64,000 nucleotides of DNA from an uncultured Prevotellaceae bacterium (GTDB taxonomy: Bacteria > Bacteroidota > Bacteroidia > Bacteroidales > Bacteroidaceae). Shown here one piece after another: positions 25,847 through 35,032 of the stretch. Location of the stretch: assembly GCA_949295905.1 (NCBI GenBank), contig CASFNA010000016.1, forward strand, positions 91,385-155,384, read 5' to 3'. The translations under genes and the position numbers were made by a program. The notes beneath the pieces are model-generated. The model was not told the origin of the DNA and made no database searches. It saw only the letters and a list, made by a program, of their open reading frames with translations. Each line of letters begins with the position of its first letter. The first letter of the stretch is position 1.

Positions 25847-26785
25847 GTGAAGTGCTTATTCTGTTACAAAGACCTCAAGGAGGGGCAGGTTGACTACCAT
25901 CCGGCCTGCGCACGCAAGTTCTTCGGCGTGAAAAACGCGCCCAAGCTGCCTTACGTCCGTGCCCAGCTGGGCGACCTGGCGCGCAAGGTGGTACGTGCGC
26001 AGACCACGCTTACCGGCGTGCAGGCCAAGCTATCGCTCGACATCGACCGCGGAGGCAGGAACGAGCCAGACCGCTTCACCATCGTGGGACTGTGGGGACG
26101 CTTCATCCTGAAGCCGCAGACCAACTCGTACCGCGCCCTGCCTGAGCTTGAAGACCTTACCATGCACATGGCCGAGGCGGCAAGGATTGCCACCGTGCCG
26201 CACAGCCTCATTCGCTTCAGCGACGGCGAACTGTGCTACATCACGCGGCGCGTTGACCGGCAGCCCGGCGGCGCCAAGGTGCCCATGGAAGACATGTGCC
26301 AGCTGACCGAGCGGCTTACCGAATACAAATACAAGGGCTCTTACGAGCAGATAGCCAAGGCCATACGCCGCTACTCGTCGGCTCCGCAGCTCGATGTGGT
26401 AAACTTCTGGGAAGTGGTGGTGTTCTCCTGGCTCACCGGCAACGCCGACATGCACCTGAAAAACTTCTCGCTGTACAATCCCGACGGCTCCGGCTACACG
26501 CTCACTCCCGCATACGACATGCTCGCCACGACGCTCGTCATGCCCGACGACACGGAGGAACTGGCCCTCACGCTCAACGGCAAGAAGCGCAAGCTGCGCA
26601 AGGCCGACTTCATACGCTCCATCACTTCGTCGGGCGTTGACGAAAAGGTTATAGACAACATGGCGCGCCGCTTCGGCCGCGTGCTGCCCCAGTGGTTCGA
26701 ACTAATAGACCGCTCGTTCCTGCCCGACGATATGCGCCATGCCTACAAAAGCCTTATATTAAGGCGCATCATCATGCTTAAATGA
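25847..26785 (+). CDS. hipT: HipT-like Ser/Thr kinase toxin with N-terminal zinc-binding motif
   Basis: The 312-residue HipA-family kinase core lacks subdomain 1. It has a glycine-rich loop TTLTGVQAKLSL, the ATP lysine region FILKPQT, the catalytic loop WLTGNADMHLKNFSLY, and the metal-binding Asp in LTPAYDMLAT. In characterised relatives this kinase phosphorylates an aminoacyl-tRNA synthetase. The N-terminus MKCLFCYKDLKEGQVDYHPAC has C3, C6, H18 and C21 spaced as a small zinc ribbon, which E. coli HipA does not have. The start at 25847 is supported by this motif. The start codon is GTG. The target is unknown; alaS is the next gene downstream but that may be coincidence. Confidence 0.86.
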   Translation: MKCLFCYKDLKEGQVDYHPACARKFFGVKNAPKLPYVRAQLGDLARKVVRAQTTLTGVQAKLSLDIDRGGRNEPDRFTIVGLWGRFILKPQTNSYRALPELEDLTMHMAEAARIATVPHSLIRFSDGELCYITRRVDRQPGGAKVPMEDMCQLTERLTEYKYKGSYEQIAKAIRRYSSAPQLDVVNFWEVVVFSWLTGNADMHLKNFSLYNPDGSGYTLTPAYDMLATTLVMPDDTEELALTLNGKKRKLRKADFIRSITSSGVDEKVIDNMARRFGRVLPQWFELIDRSFLPDDMRHAYKSLILRRIIMLK

Positions 26786-26808
26786 ACATCGGCAAACAAG
26801 AATTTCCC

Positions 26809-26893
26809 TAAAGACGGTCTTTTACTTTGCAAAAGGCCGTCAATCGCGCGCTAAAAGGCCGTCTTTCGCAAGGTGAAAGACGGCCTTTCGCAA
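26809..26893. repeat. Four-arm palindromic repeat, copy 8
   Basis: Arms TAAAGACGGTCTTTTAC, GCAAAAGGCCGTCAAT, CTAAAAGGCCGTCTTTC and GTGAAAGACGGCCTTTC, starting about 25 nt after hipT. Confidence 0.88.
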
Positions 26894-27010
26894 AGTGTCT
26901 GATTGCCAAGATGTTACGTGCCTGCCTAAAACTGCCTTTCCGAAAGCCGCAGGGCGGTGCGCCGCAGGCTGTTTGGCGGTATTGCAGAATATCAATGTTT
27001 TGGGCAATAA

Positions 27011-27042
27011 TTTGGCGTTTTGTCGGATTTTGTGTAATTTTG
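27011..27042 (+). promoter_or_regulatory. Promoter of alaS
   Basis: TTTG (27011-27014), 20-nt spacer, TAATTTTG (27035-27042): a consensus match 26 nt upstream of the ATG. Confidence 0.78.
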
Positions 27043-27068
27043 CCGACCGATAAGAAATATATTGTAAA

Positions 27069-29690
27069 ATGATGACAGCTAACGAAATCCGTGAATCTTT
27101 CAAGAAGTTTTTTGAACAGAAAGGACACAAGATAGTGCCGTCCGCCCCGATGGTGGTGAAGGACGACCCAACGCTGATGTTCACCAACGCTGGAATGAAC
27201 CAGTGGAAGGACATCATCCTCGGCACGCGCGACCCCGAGCCGCGACGCCGCGCCGACTCGCAGAAGTGCCTGCGCGTGAGCGGAAAGCACAACGACCTTG
27301 AAGAGGTGGGTCACGATACGTACCACCACACCATGTTCGAGATGCTTGGCAACTGGAGCTTCGGCGACTACTTCAAGGAAGGAGCGATTGACATGGCTTG
27401 GGAATACCTTGTAGACGTGCTCCACCTTGACCCAAACGACTTGTATGTTACAGTGTTTGAAGGCTCTCCCGAGGAGCATCTCGAGCGCGACGACGAGGCC
27501 GCCTCATACTGGGCGAAGCACGTGCCGGCCGACCATATAATCAACGGAAGCAAGCATGACAACTTCTGGGAGATGGGCGACACGGGGCCATGCGGCCCCT
27601 GTTCGGAAATCCATCTTGACTCGCGTACGCCCGAAGAGAAGGCCAAGGTGCCCGGACGCGAACTGGTGAACAAGGACGACCCGCAGGTGATTGAAATCTG
27701 GAACCTCGTCTTCATGCAGTACAACCGCAAGGCGGACGGCTCGCTCGAGAAGCTGTCGATGAACGTTATCGACACCGGAATGGGCTTCGAGCGCCTTGTA
27801 CGCGCCCTGCAAGGCAAGCATTCAAACTATGATACCGACATATTCCAGCCCGTAATCAAGGAAATATCGCGCCTCTCGGGCAAGCAGTACGGGCAGGACG
27901 AGCCTACGGACGTGGCCATGCGCGTAGTGGCCGACCACCTGCGCGCCGTCGCCTTCTCGATAGCCGACGGCCAGCTGCCCGGCAATGCCAAGGCCGGATA
28001 CGTAATCCGCCGCATCCTGCGCCGCGCAGTGCGTTACGCATATACCTTCCTCGGACAGAAGGACGCGTTCATGTTCAAGCTCGTGCCGACGCTCGTGCAT
28101 GAGATGGGAGCGGCTTATCCAGAGCTTGAAGCACAGCGCGAGCTTATCACCAAGGTGATTAAGGAGGAGGAAGACTCCTTCCTGCGTACCCTCTCAAACG
28201 GCATCAACATGCTCAACGAGGCCATGGACGAGGTGAAGAAGGCCGGCAAGAGCGAGCTTGACGGCGCAAAGGCGTTCCGCCTGTTCGACACTTACGGCTT
28301 CCCGCTCGACCTTACCGAGCTTATATGCCGCGAGAACGGACTGGCCGTTGACGAAAAGCAGTTTGACGAGGAGATGCAGAAGCAGAAGGCGCGCGCCCGC
28401 AACGCCGCAGCAGTGGAGAACAGCGACTGGGTTGAGTTGCGCCAAGGCGAACAGGCATTTGTTGGCTACGACTACACCGAATACGAGTGCCACATACTCC
28501 GCTACCGCAAGGTTACGCAGAAGAAAAACACCTTCTACGAGCTTGTGCTCGACAATACGCCCTTCTACGGAGAAATGGGCGGACAGGTAGGCGACTGCGG
28601 CGTGCTGGTAAGCGAGAACGAGACGGTTGACATAATAGACACGAAGCGCGAGAACAACCAGTCTGTACACATAGTGAAAGCACTGCCCAAGCAGCCCGAA
28701 GCCGACTTCATGGCATGCGTGGACACCGACAAGCGCGAGGCAAGCGCGGCCAACCACACGGCCACCCACTTGCTTGACTACGCGCTGAAGCAGGTGCTCG
28801 GCGACCACGTTGAGCAGAAAGGCTCATACGTTTCGCCCGATACGCTGCGCTTTGACTTCTCCCATTTCCAAAAGGTAAGTGACGAGGAAATACGCCAGGT
28901 GGAGCGTATCGTCAACGACATGATACGCCAGGACATCCCTCTCGACGAGCACCGCGACCTGCCTTTGGCCGAGGCCAAGAAGATGGGAGCCATCGCCCTG
29001 TTCGGCGAAAAGTACGGCGACAAGGTGCGTGTGGTGCGCTTCGGCCCCAGCGTCGAGTTCTGCGGCGGCATCCATGCACAGTCAACCGGCCGCATAGGCA
29101 TGCTCAAGATTGTATCGGAGAGCAGCGTGGCGGCAGGCGTGCGCCGTATAGAGGCCAAGACGGGAAAGGAATGCGAGGAGCTGCTTTACCATCTTGAAGA
29201 CATCAACAGGGCCATCGCCAGCCTGTTCAACAATGCCAAAGACCTGAAGGGAGTCATCGAGAAATACATTGAGGAGCACGACTCTATGAGGAAACGCATA
29301 GAGCAATATCAGGCCGAAGCCGTAGAGCGCACCAAGGACAAGCTGCTGTCGCAGGCGCGCTTGGTCAACGGCGTGAAGGTTGTTACGGCCGTAATGCCGA
29401 TGAAGCAAGACATGGCCAAGGACCTGGCGTTCAAACTTCGTGCTGCAAGTCAGGAGCATCTGTTGTGCGTCATAGGCAGCGTTTTCGAAGGAAGGCCTAC
29501 ACTTAGCGTGATGATTAGCGACGACCTCGTGGCCGACCACGGGTTGAACGCAGGCCAGATGGTGCGCGAGGCGGCCAAGCTTATCCAGGGTGGAGGCGGC
29601 GGACAGCCTCACTTCGCCACCGCAGGAGGCAAGAACGTCGACGGGCTTTCGGCCGCAGTGGACAAGGTTGTGGAACTGGCCAACCTGTAA
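27069..29690 (+). CDS. alaS: Alanyl-tRNA synthetase
   Basis: The 873-residue class II synthetase charges tRNA-Ala. The aminoacylation domain has [20 protein letters not shown] and [14 protein letters not shown]. The editing domain has [19 protein letters not shown] and the zinc-binding C in [12 protein letters not shown]. The C-Ala domain ends with [18 protein letters not shown]. All domains are present at normal length. It has its own promoter and a strong terminator. Confidence 0.97.
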   Translation: MMTANEIRESFKKFFEQKGHKIVPSAPMVVKDDPTLMFTNAGMNQWKDIILGTRDPEPRRRADSQKCLRVSGKHNDLEEVGHDTYHHTMFEMLGNWSFGDYFKEGAIDMAWEYLVDVLHLDPNDLYVTVFEGSPEEHLERDDEAASYWAKHVPADHIINGSKHDNFWEMGDTGPCGPCSEIHLDSRTPEEKAKVPGRELVNKDDPQVIEIWNLVFMQYNRKADGSLEKLSMNVIDTGMGFERLVRALQGKHSNYDTDIFQPVIKEISRLSGKQYGQDEPTDVAMRVVADHLRAVAFSIADGQLPGNAKAGYVIRRILRRAVRYAYTFLGQKDAFMFKLVPTLVHEMGAAYPELEAQRELITKVIKEEEDSFLRTLSNGINMLNEAMDEVKKAGKSELDGAKAFRLFDTYGFPLDLTELICRENGLAVDEKQFDEEMQKQKARARNAAAVENSDWVELRQGEQAFVGYDYTEYECHILRYRKVTQKKNTFYELVLDNTPFYGEMGGQVGDCGVLVSENETVDIIDTKRENNQSVHIVKALPKQPEADFMACVDTDKREASAANHTATHLLDYALKQVLGDHVEQKGSYVSPDTLRFDFSHFQKVSDEEIRQVERIVNDMIRQDIPLDEHRDLPLAEAKKMGAIALFGEKYGDKVRVVRFGPSVEFCGGIHAQSTGRIGMLKIVSESSVAAGVRRIEAKTGKECEELLYHLEDINRAIASLFNNAKDLKGVIEKYIEEHDSMRKRIEQYQAEAVERTKDKLLSQARLVNGVKVVTAVMPMKQDMAKDLAFKLRAASQEHLLCVIGSVFEGRPTLSVMISDDLVADHGLNAGQMVREAAKLIQGGGGGQPHFATAGGKNVDGLSAAVDKVVELANL

Positions 29691-29701
29691 TCAGCATACA
29701 G

Positions 29702-29732
29702 CCGGCAAGCGAAAAGCTTGCCGGTTTTTTTT
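29702..29732 (+). terminator. Intrinsic terminator of alaS
   Basis: CCGGCAAGC (29702-29710) pairs with GCTTGCCGG (29716-29724), loop GAAAA, followed by eight T. Confidence 0.95.
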
Positions 29733-29862
29733 GACCGGTTAATCATGAAATACGACCGGATAACCACACATGCGTGCGTGGTACTCCATTGCGCCTGAAA
29801 CCATACTTGCATTTGTCATGATATATGGTTATTTTTGCATGTGACATTTGCATTTGAAAGCA

Positions 29863-30111
29863 ATGAAGGGACGTAAACCAGCGCGGCGATACGGCGGAAA
29901 GGTTGAAATCGGTTCTGTTATAAGGGACAGGTTGAAAGAGACTAAGCATTCGGTTGTTTGGTTTGCCAAGCAGTTGGAGTGCAGCCGTACAAATGTTTAT
30001 AAGATTTTCGCCAAGCAGGCGATGAGTACCGAAGAGCTTTTCAAGATTTCCGAGGTGCTTGAATACGACTTCTTCAAGATATACAGTAGCCGACTGGACT
30101 TAGATAAATAG
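29863..30111 (+). CDS. Small XRE-type helix-turn-helix protein
   Basis: An 82-residue protein from ATG 29863 (a TTG at 29848 is also in frame). A basic N-terminus MKGRKPARRYGGKVEIG precedes the helix-turn-helix VVWFAKQLECSRTNVYKIFA and a short acidic tail. It has the shape of compact transcription regulators common in Bacteroidales. A -7 box TATTTTTG lies at 29830-29837. Its targets are unknown, and no partner gene adjoins it. Confidence 0.85.
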   Translation: MKGRKPARRYGGKVEIGSVIRDRLKETKHSVVWFAKQLECSRTNVYKIFAKQAMSTEELFKISEVLEYDFFKIYSSRLDLDK

Positions 30112-30158
30112 ACAAGAGATTTCTTAAACTTTCACATGACAACCGACACAATGACTTG

Positions 30159-30199
30159 GAATGCTTCTGGGATAGTGTTCTCAGGGGCATTCTTTTTTT
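30159..30199 (+). terminator. Terminator after the XRE gene
   Basis: GAATGC (30159-30164) pairs with GCATTC (30187-30192), with an inner CTGGGA/TCTCAG stem, followed by seven T. Confidence 0.75.
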
Positions 30200-30300
30200 G
30201 CCGTCACGCAGGCGTATGACAGGCTCCGGGCTTGCGGTATGCCTGATGTTTTCGTGCGGTTTTCATGCAGTTGGAATAACGGTTGCTCCGTACAGTGTTG

Positions 30301-30380
30301 CGAAAGGCCGTCTTTTGTACGCTAAAAGGTCGTCTTTTACAATGCGAAAGACGGTCTTTTGCATTGTGATTGGCGGCAAA
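30301..30380. repeat. Four-arm palindromic repeat, copy 9
   Basis: Arms CGAAAGGCCGTCTTTTG, CTAAAAGGTCGTCTTTTAC, GCGAAAGACGGTCTTTTG and a degenerate TGATTGGCGGCAAA. The exact 14-mer is at 30303-30316. Otherwise the gap to 30458 holds nothing I recognise. Confidence 0.85.
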
Positions 30381-30457
30381 TTGGAATAAGCTTTGTTGGA
30401 AGCCGTGCAGGTTCTGGTGGCAGTCCGTGTCTTTGTGTGTCTGCAATTGCCGTAATG

Positions 30458-31105
30458 TCAGGGATTTGCAGGTGTCATGGAGGCAAGCATCTTGTTGAAA
30501 ACGTCAGGCGTTACGATGCGCCCTTTGGGTGTCCTTACGGTTGGGAATGCGGCAAAGTATTCGTCGCTTGATACATGCCAGGAATGTCGTTCTACATTTT
30601 CAGAAAGCCTGACAGCTTTGTCTATCATCTTTACATACCGTGGGCTTACCACCGAAAGCAGCCTTTTCCCGTCCTTCATGGCTACTGCCAGTACAATCCT
30701 TTGCCGTTTCCTGCTCTTTACGGATGCGGATTTTGCCATGCCGGCCACTTTCGCCGACACGCTGATTTGCCATCCGTCGGCGTTTATCCTCTGCATCTCG
30801 CGGCGGAATACGGTGCCGTGTGGCGACGTGTCTTTTATCTTTCCAAACACGATGTAAAGGTGAATCATCTCATGCAGCAGCACGCTTTTAAAGCAAATCT
30901 CGTCGGCGTCATAATAGTTGCTTATGCGTATCGTGTAGCCGCAGGGCTGTTTCGCCAGCAGTCTGCGCCTGTATCGCCACGTAAGCGAGCCGAGGCGCGT
31001 GCGCGACTTGCCCGCCGCCAATGTCGGAATAGGCAGATGTCCGCCGAAATACTTTTGGTTGAACAGCGTGAACCAGGCTGTGAGCGTGTCAGTGTCTACC
31101 TGCAT
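30458..31105 (-). CDS. SprT-like zinc metalloprotease domain protein
   Basis: The 215-residue protein has the SprT pattern: LTAWFTLFNQKYFGGHLP, then LGSLTWRYRR, ISNYYDADEICFKSVLLHEMIHLYI with the HEMIH zinc-binding catalytic motif, and a third ligand region GTVFRREMQRINADG. Eukaryotic relatives cut DNA-protein crosslinks, and bacterial roles are unknown. The C-terminal half is basic and specific to Bacteroidales. It lies downstream of recA on the same strand and ends inside repetitive sequence. Confidence 0.85.
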   Translation of the reverse strand: MQVDTDTLTAWFTLFNQKYFGGHLPIPTLAAGKSRTRLGSLTWRYRRRLLAKQPCGYTIRISNYYDADEICFKSVLLHEMIHLYIVFGKIKDTSPHGTVFRREMQRINADGWQISVSAKVAGMAKSASVKSRKRQRIVLAVAMKDGKRLLSVVSPRYVKMIDKAVRLSENVERHSWHVSSDEYFAAFPTVRTPKGRIVTPDVFNKMLASMTPANP

Positions 31106-31123
31106 CTTTATAAAGTTGAGAAA

Positions 31124-31197
31124 GTGAGAGGGTGAGAAGGTGAGGCTTTTAAATAATTATTCTTACAGAAAAATGTCTCACCTTCTCACCCTCTCAC
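31124..31197. repeat. Hairpin of GTGAGAAGG words between recA and the SprT gene
   Basis: 21 bp (31124-31144) pair perfectly with 31177-31197. The same purine-rich words occur singly at 8420-8446 and 8936-8962. It lies just after the recA stop and may end its transcript. Confidence 0.85.
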
Positions 31198-31209
31198 CTT
31201 CTCACTTTT

Positions 31210-32244
31210 TTAATATTCCTGCTTGTCGGAGATGGCCTGCATGATTTGCGCTTCTATCTCCTCGCACAGTTCGGGGTTGTCTTTCAGCAGCGTCTTGGTG
31301 GCATCTCGGCCTTGTGCGAGCTTGCTTCCCTGGTATGAGAACCACGAGCCGCTCTTCTGTATGATGCCGTACTCCACGCCGAGGTCAACCAGTTCGCCAA
31401 CTTTGGATATGCCTTCGCCGAATGTGATTTCGAACTCCGCCTTGCGGAACGGCGGCGCAACCTTGTTCTTCACTACCTTCACGCGCACCTGGTTGCCTAT
31501 AACCTGGTCGCCGTCCTTTATGCTCGTGACGCGGCGTATGTCGAGACGCACGCTCGCGTAGAACTTCAAAGCATTGCCGCCGGTAGTCGTTTCGGGATTG
31601 CCGAACATCACCCCGATTTTCTCGCGCAGCTGGTTGATGAAAATGCAGGTGGTGTTTGTCTTGCTTATTGTCGATGTAAGCTTGCGCAGGGCCTGGCTCA
31701 TCAGGCGCGCCTGGAGGCCTACCTTGTTGTCGCCCATGTCTCCCTCAATCTCGGCTTTCGGCGTAAGGGCGGCCACGGAGTCAACCACGAGGATGTCGAT
31801 GGCTGACGAACGTATCAGCTGGTCGGCTATCTCGAGTGCCTGTTCGCCGTTGTCGGGCTGCGATATGAGCAGGTTTTCAACATCGACTCCCAGCTTTGCG
31901 GCGTAGAAGCGGTCGAAGGCGTGCTCCGCATCGATGAACGCCGCTATGCCGCCGGCCTTCTGCGCCTCGGCTATTGCATGTATCGCGAGCGTTGTCTTGC
32001 CGCTGCTCTCCGGGCCGTAGATTTCAATTATCCTGCCGCGCGGGTATCCGCCAACTCCCAGTGCGGCGTTGAGGCCGATGCTGCCGGTAGGGATTACCTC
32101 GACGGCTTCTATGCTCTCGTCGCCCAGCTTCATTATGGAGCCTTTGCCAAAGTCTTTCTCTATCTTGGCCATTGCGGCCTGGAGGGCTTTCAGTTTGCCC
32201 TCCTGCAAGTTAATGTCGGCCGCGTTTTCCTTGTCTTTTGCCAT
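31210..32244 (-). CDS. recA: Recombinase RecA
   Basis: The start is ATG at 32244 ([20 protein letters not shown]); the longer frame adds translated repeat sequence only. The 344-residue protein has Walker A GPESSGKT (77-84), Walker [11 protein letters not shown], loop L1/L2 segments ([40 protein letters not shown]) and the C-terminal domain. It catalyses strand exchange and SOS activation. No LexA-type operator is recognised in front of it. Confidence 0.97.
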   Translation of the reverse strand: MAKDKENAADINLQEGKLKALQAAMAKIEKDFGKGSIMKLGDESIEAVEVIPTGSIGLNAALGVGGYPRGRIIEIYGPESSGKTTLAIHAIAEAQKAGGIAAFIDAEHAFDRFYAAKLGVDVENLLISQPDNGEQALEIADQLIRSSAIDILVVDSVAALTPKAEIEGDMGDNKVGLQARLMSQALRKLTSTISKTNTTCIFINQLREKIGVMFGNPETTTGGNALKFYASVRLDIRRVTSIKDGDQVIGNQVRVKVVKNKVAPPFRKAEFEITFGEGISKVGELVDLGVEYGIIQKSGSWFSYQGSKLAQGRDATKTLLKDNPELCEEIEAQIMQAISDKQEY

Positions 32245-32255
32245 TATTCGGAAGT

Positions 32256-32348
32256 TAAAGAAGTTATAGAAGTTAAAGGAGTTAAAGACAATGCCGTCAT
32301 AACTCCGCATTCTTCCAATTATGAATTGTGCATTATGAATTATGAATT
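32256..32348. repeat. Low-complexity words upstream of recA
   Basis: GAAGTTAAAGAAGTTATAG words are followed by AATTATGAATTGTGCATTATG words. It separates recA from the dehydrogenase gene. Confidence 0.55.
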
Positions 32349-32350
32349 AG

Positions 32351-33589
32351 TTAAAGTTCCAGGTCTCCGTCGAACACCTCGTGCCAAGGCAGACCTTGCT
32401 TGTTGAGCTGCTCCATGAACGGGTCCGGGTCGAATTCTTCTACGTTCCACACGCCGGGCTTGCGCCACAGGCCCTTGAAGAACATCATCGCGCCTATCAT
32501 CGCGGGCACGCCCGTAGTATAACTTACGCCCTGCATGCCGGTCTCCTTGTAGGCTTCCTGGTGCTTGCAGTTGTTATATATGTAATAGGTGCGTTCCTTT
32601 CCGTCCTTCAGTCCGCGTATGCGGCAACCTATGCTGGTCTCGCCGTCGTAGTTCTCGCCGAGGTCCTGCGGGTTGGGAAGCACGGCCTTGAGGAACTGCA
32701 AGGGCACGATTTTCACCTTGGCGGTCTTTCCCGAGCCGTCGGCCAGCGGCGCTTCGTACTCCATTTCGTCGATGCGCGACATGCCGATGTTCTGTATAAC
32801 GTCAAGGTAAGTGAGGTATTGCTGGCCGAAGGTCATCCAGAAGCGGGCCTGCTTGATGGTCGGATAGTTCTTTACGAGGCTCTCAAGCTCCTCGTGGTGC
32901 ATGAGGTAACTCTCGCGCGGACCTATGTTGGGGTAGGTCAGGGGTTTGTGAACGGCGAGCGGTTCGGTCTCCAGCCACTGTCCGTCCTTGTAGTAAAGAC
33001 CCTTCTGGGTGATTTCGCGAATGTTGATTTCAGGGTTGAAGTTGGTTGCGAAAGCCTTGTGGTGGTTGCCGGCGTTGCAGTCAACTATGTCGAGATACTG
33101 TATTTCATCGAAGTGGTGTTTTGCCGCGTAGGCGGTGTAAATGCCGCTCACGCCCGGGTCGAAGCCGCAACCCAGTATGGCGGTAAGCCCTGCCTGCTCG
33201 AATCTGTCCTTGTAAGCCCACTGCCAAGAATACTCGAAGTGGGCCTCGTCCTTCGGCTCGTAGTTGGCCGTGTCGAGGTAGTTGCATCCGCAGGCGAGGC
33301 ACGCGTCCATGATGGTAAGGTCCTGGTAAGGCAGTGCGAGGTTGACTACCAGCTCGGGCTTGTAGTCGTTGAAGAGCGCCTTCAGCTGCTCCACGTCGTC
33401 CGCATCTACCTGCGCCGTGCGTATGGGCATGTCTATTCCTGCCTTGTGGATGGCGTCAACTATCTGGTCGCACTTCTCCTTGCGGCGGCTTGCTATCATG
33501 AATTCGGTGAACACGTCGGCGTTCTTGGCTATTTTGAACGCCGCTACGGTGGCTACGCCACCTGCGCCAATCATCAATACTTTTCCCAT
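32351..33589 (-). CDS. Saccharopine dehydrogenase family protein, probably carboxynorspermidine dehydrogenase
   Basis: The 412-residue protein has an N-terminal NAD(P)-binding motif KVLMIGAGGVATVAAFKIA, the family segment VVNLALPYQDLTIMDACLAC, GCGFDPGVSGIYTAYAAKHH, and the C-terminal substrate domain. This type in Bacteroidota condenses aspartate semialdehyde with a diamine in an alternative spermidine pathway. That assignment follows the family's usual annotation and not a residue seen here. A decarboxylase partner is not adjacent. Confidence 0.82.
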   Translation of the reverse strand: MGKVLMIGAGGVATVAAFKIAKNADVFTEFMIASRRKEKCDQIVDAIHKAGIDMPIRTAQVDADDVEQLKALFNDYKPELVVNLALPYQDLTIMDACLACGCNYLDTANYEPKDEAHFEYSWQWAYKDRFEQAGLTAILGCGFDPGVSGIYTAYAAKHHFDEIQYLDIVDCNAGNHHKAFATNFNPEINIREITQKGLYYKDGQWLETEPLAVHKPLTYPNIGPRESYLMHHEELESLVKNYPTIKQARFWMTFGQQYLTYLDVIQNIGMSRIDEMEYEAPLADGSGKTAKVKIVPLQFLKAVLPNPQDLGENYDGETSIGCRIRGLKDGKERTYYIYNNCKHQEAYKETGMQGVSYTTGVPAMIGAMMFFKGLWRKPGVWNVEEFDPDPFMEQLNKQGLPWHEVFDGDLEL

Positions 33590-33607
33590 TGTCGTGATAT
33601 TTTCCGA

Positions 33608-33705
33608 AGCCCCTCCTCACCTCCCCAGTGGGGAGGAACAGGCTACCTTTAATTCATTGGTTATACTAATTTGCGCCCCTTCCCATGGGGAGGATGGGTG
33701 GGGCT
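33608..33705. repeat. CCTCCCC-type palindromic repeat, intergenic copy
   Basis: AGCCCCTCCTCACCTCCCC opens and GAGGATGGGTGGGGCT closes the element. Inner palindromes are CCTCCCCAGTGGGGAGG and TCCCATGGGGA. It belongs to the same family as 1332-1419. Confidence 0.85.
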
Positions 33706-34301
33706 TATTCCTTCAGCTCTTCCGCGCGTATGCCGAGGGCGCTCATGAGCGAGTAGCCCAGTATTTCCTGACGGAAATTGCCGCCCGGCATGGGCTGCAT
33801 GGCGAATACGGTGATGCGCTTGTCGTCGTCCGCGCGGCGCAGGGTATGCCGCACCGCGTCGTACATCGGGCCGTCGTCGGGCACTACCATGATGCGCTTC
33901 ACCTCCTTGCGGCTGCACGCGGCGGCCAGAACCTCGCACACAAGGTCGTCCTTGCTCACCATGCTTTCCACGGGCAGTGAGCTTATGGTGAACTCGCCAA
34001 GGTTGTCCTTGAAAGCCTTGCCGTCAAGCTCGGTGTCGTAGACGGACGGCTTGAAGTTGTCCATACGGCCGTGCGCCTTGTCGTGTATGAGCACCACTTG
34101 CGTCTGCTCCTCGCCTTCGCGCACGCCGCCGTCAAGGGCCACGCAGTCAAGCCACCGCGCCATGTCGGCCTGCGGTATGCGGCGCATGAGCATGCGCTCG
34201 AAGTTCACTATCAGGTCGAACGCCACGCGGTCTACATGGTCGGCGTCGGCTATTATGATGTTCTCGCACCACTGTGTGGCGGTTGTCCAATCGCTGTTCA
34301 T
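33705..34301 (-). CDS. DUF6621-like conserved Bacteroidales protein
   Basis: The 198-residue soluble protein begins MNSDWTTATQWCENIIIADA and has a Rossmann-like strand pattern in the C-terminal half (KRIMVVPDDGPMYDAVRHTL, KRITVFAMQPMPGGNFRQ). Its function is unknown. It has no signal peptide. A -7 box TAAGTTTG (complement 34307-34314) ends 6 nt before the ATG, so its mRNA must be nearly leaderless. It shares orientation with the dehydrogenase gene and may be transcribed with it through the repeat. Confidence 0.78.
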   Translation of the reverse strand: MNSDWTTATQWCENIIIADADHVDRVAFDLIVNFERMLMRRIPQADMARWLDCVALDGGVREGEEQTQVVLIHDKAHGRMDNFKPSVYDTELDGKAFKDNLGEFTISSLPVESMVSKDDLVCEVLAAACSRKEVKRIMVVPDDGPMYDAVRHTLRRADDDKRITVFAMQPMPGGNFRQEILGYSLMSALGIRAEELKE

Positions 34302-34568
34302 GTATGCAAACTTACTAATTTTCCGCCTAACAAACGAACGTTTGGCGCAAAAAGCGGCAATTATTGCCGCACGGCAGGCCGCAGTTGTTTTGTGCCTGTA
34401 GATTTTAATGTTGACATAATGTTACGTAAGGCGGTGTTTGTCTTGTCATTATGTCGTTTGGAAAATGCACGGGTTTCCGTCCGAAATAGAAAGACGGAAG
34501 GGTGGGGGATTGTCCTTTTTGTCGCTTCCGGCGGTTGGTTTTGTCCTGTTTTGCGGTCTGCATGTCTG

Positions 34569-34651
34569 CCAAAGGCCGCCTTTCGCCTTGTTGAAGACGG
34601 TCATAGGGTGCGTGAAAGGCCGTCAATTGCACGCCTATTGGCGGCCTTTCA
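34569..34651. repeat. Four-arm palindromic repeat, copy 10 (diverged)
   Basis: Arms CAAAGGCCGCCTTTC, TGAAGACGGTCAT, GTGAAAGGCCGTCAAT and TATTGGCGGCCTTTC. No gene is seen in the flanking 34302-35032 gap; its other contents are listed separately. Confidence 0.78.
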
Positions 34652-34860
34652 GGGGTGTTCAGGCCGTTTCAGGCTTGTTTTTTTACCTTTTTTGTTGCAC
34701 ATAACAGTGCTTTTCGTACGTAATGCTTTGTCATTCAGGGTATTGCGTCTGCACACTTTTCCTTGGCGTATTTCCGTCCGAAGATGTTTTATTTCAAAAA
34801 AACGGCCTTCTCGTGCGTCAACGTAAATCACGGTGTAAGCCGCAGGCTCGTTTCTGTTGA

Positions 34861-34904
34861 CAACCGTCTCATGGCATGACATAGGCCATGCCATGAGACG
34901 GTTG
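34861..34904. repeat. Perfect 18-bp inverted repeat
   Basis: CAACCGTCTCATGGCATG (34861-34878) pairs with 34887-34904 over an 8-nt loop. There is no T run, so its role as a terminator for the ATPase gene is uncertain. Confidence 0.8.
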
Positions 34905-34916
34905 TTGCACTTTGAC

Positions 34917-34975
34917 TATACCTTTTCGGGTGTAAAACAATTTGTTTTGTATATTATTATACCCACAAGGGTATA
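34917..34975. promoter_or_regulatory. Orphan hip-type operators
   Basis: TATACC-N5-GGGTGTA (34917-34934) and TATACCCACAAGGGTATA (34958-34975) match the dyads in front of hipB, but no hip gene is near. Possibly a second HipB target or the relic of a lost locus. Confidence 0.5.
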
Positions 34976-35032
34976 TTGTTGTATGTTCAAAAGCAAAATA
35001 TATAAGTTCAGGTTGAGGGCAAGCACGGTCAT

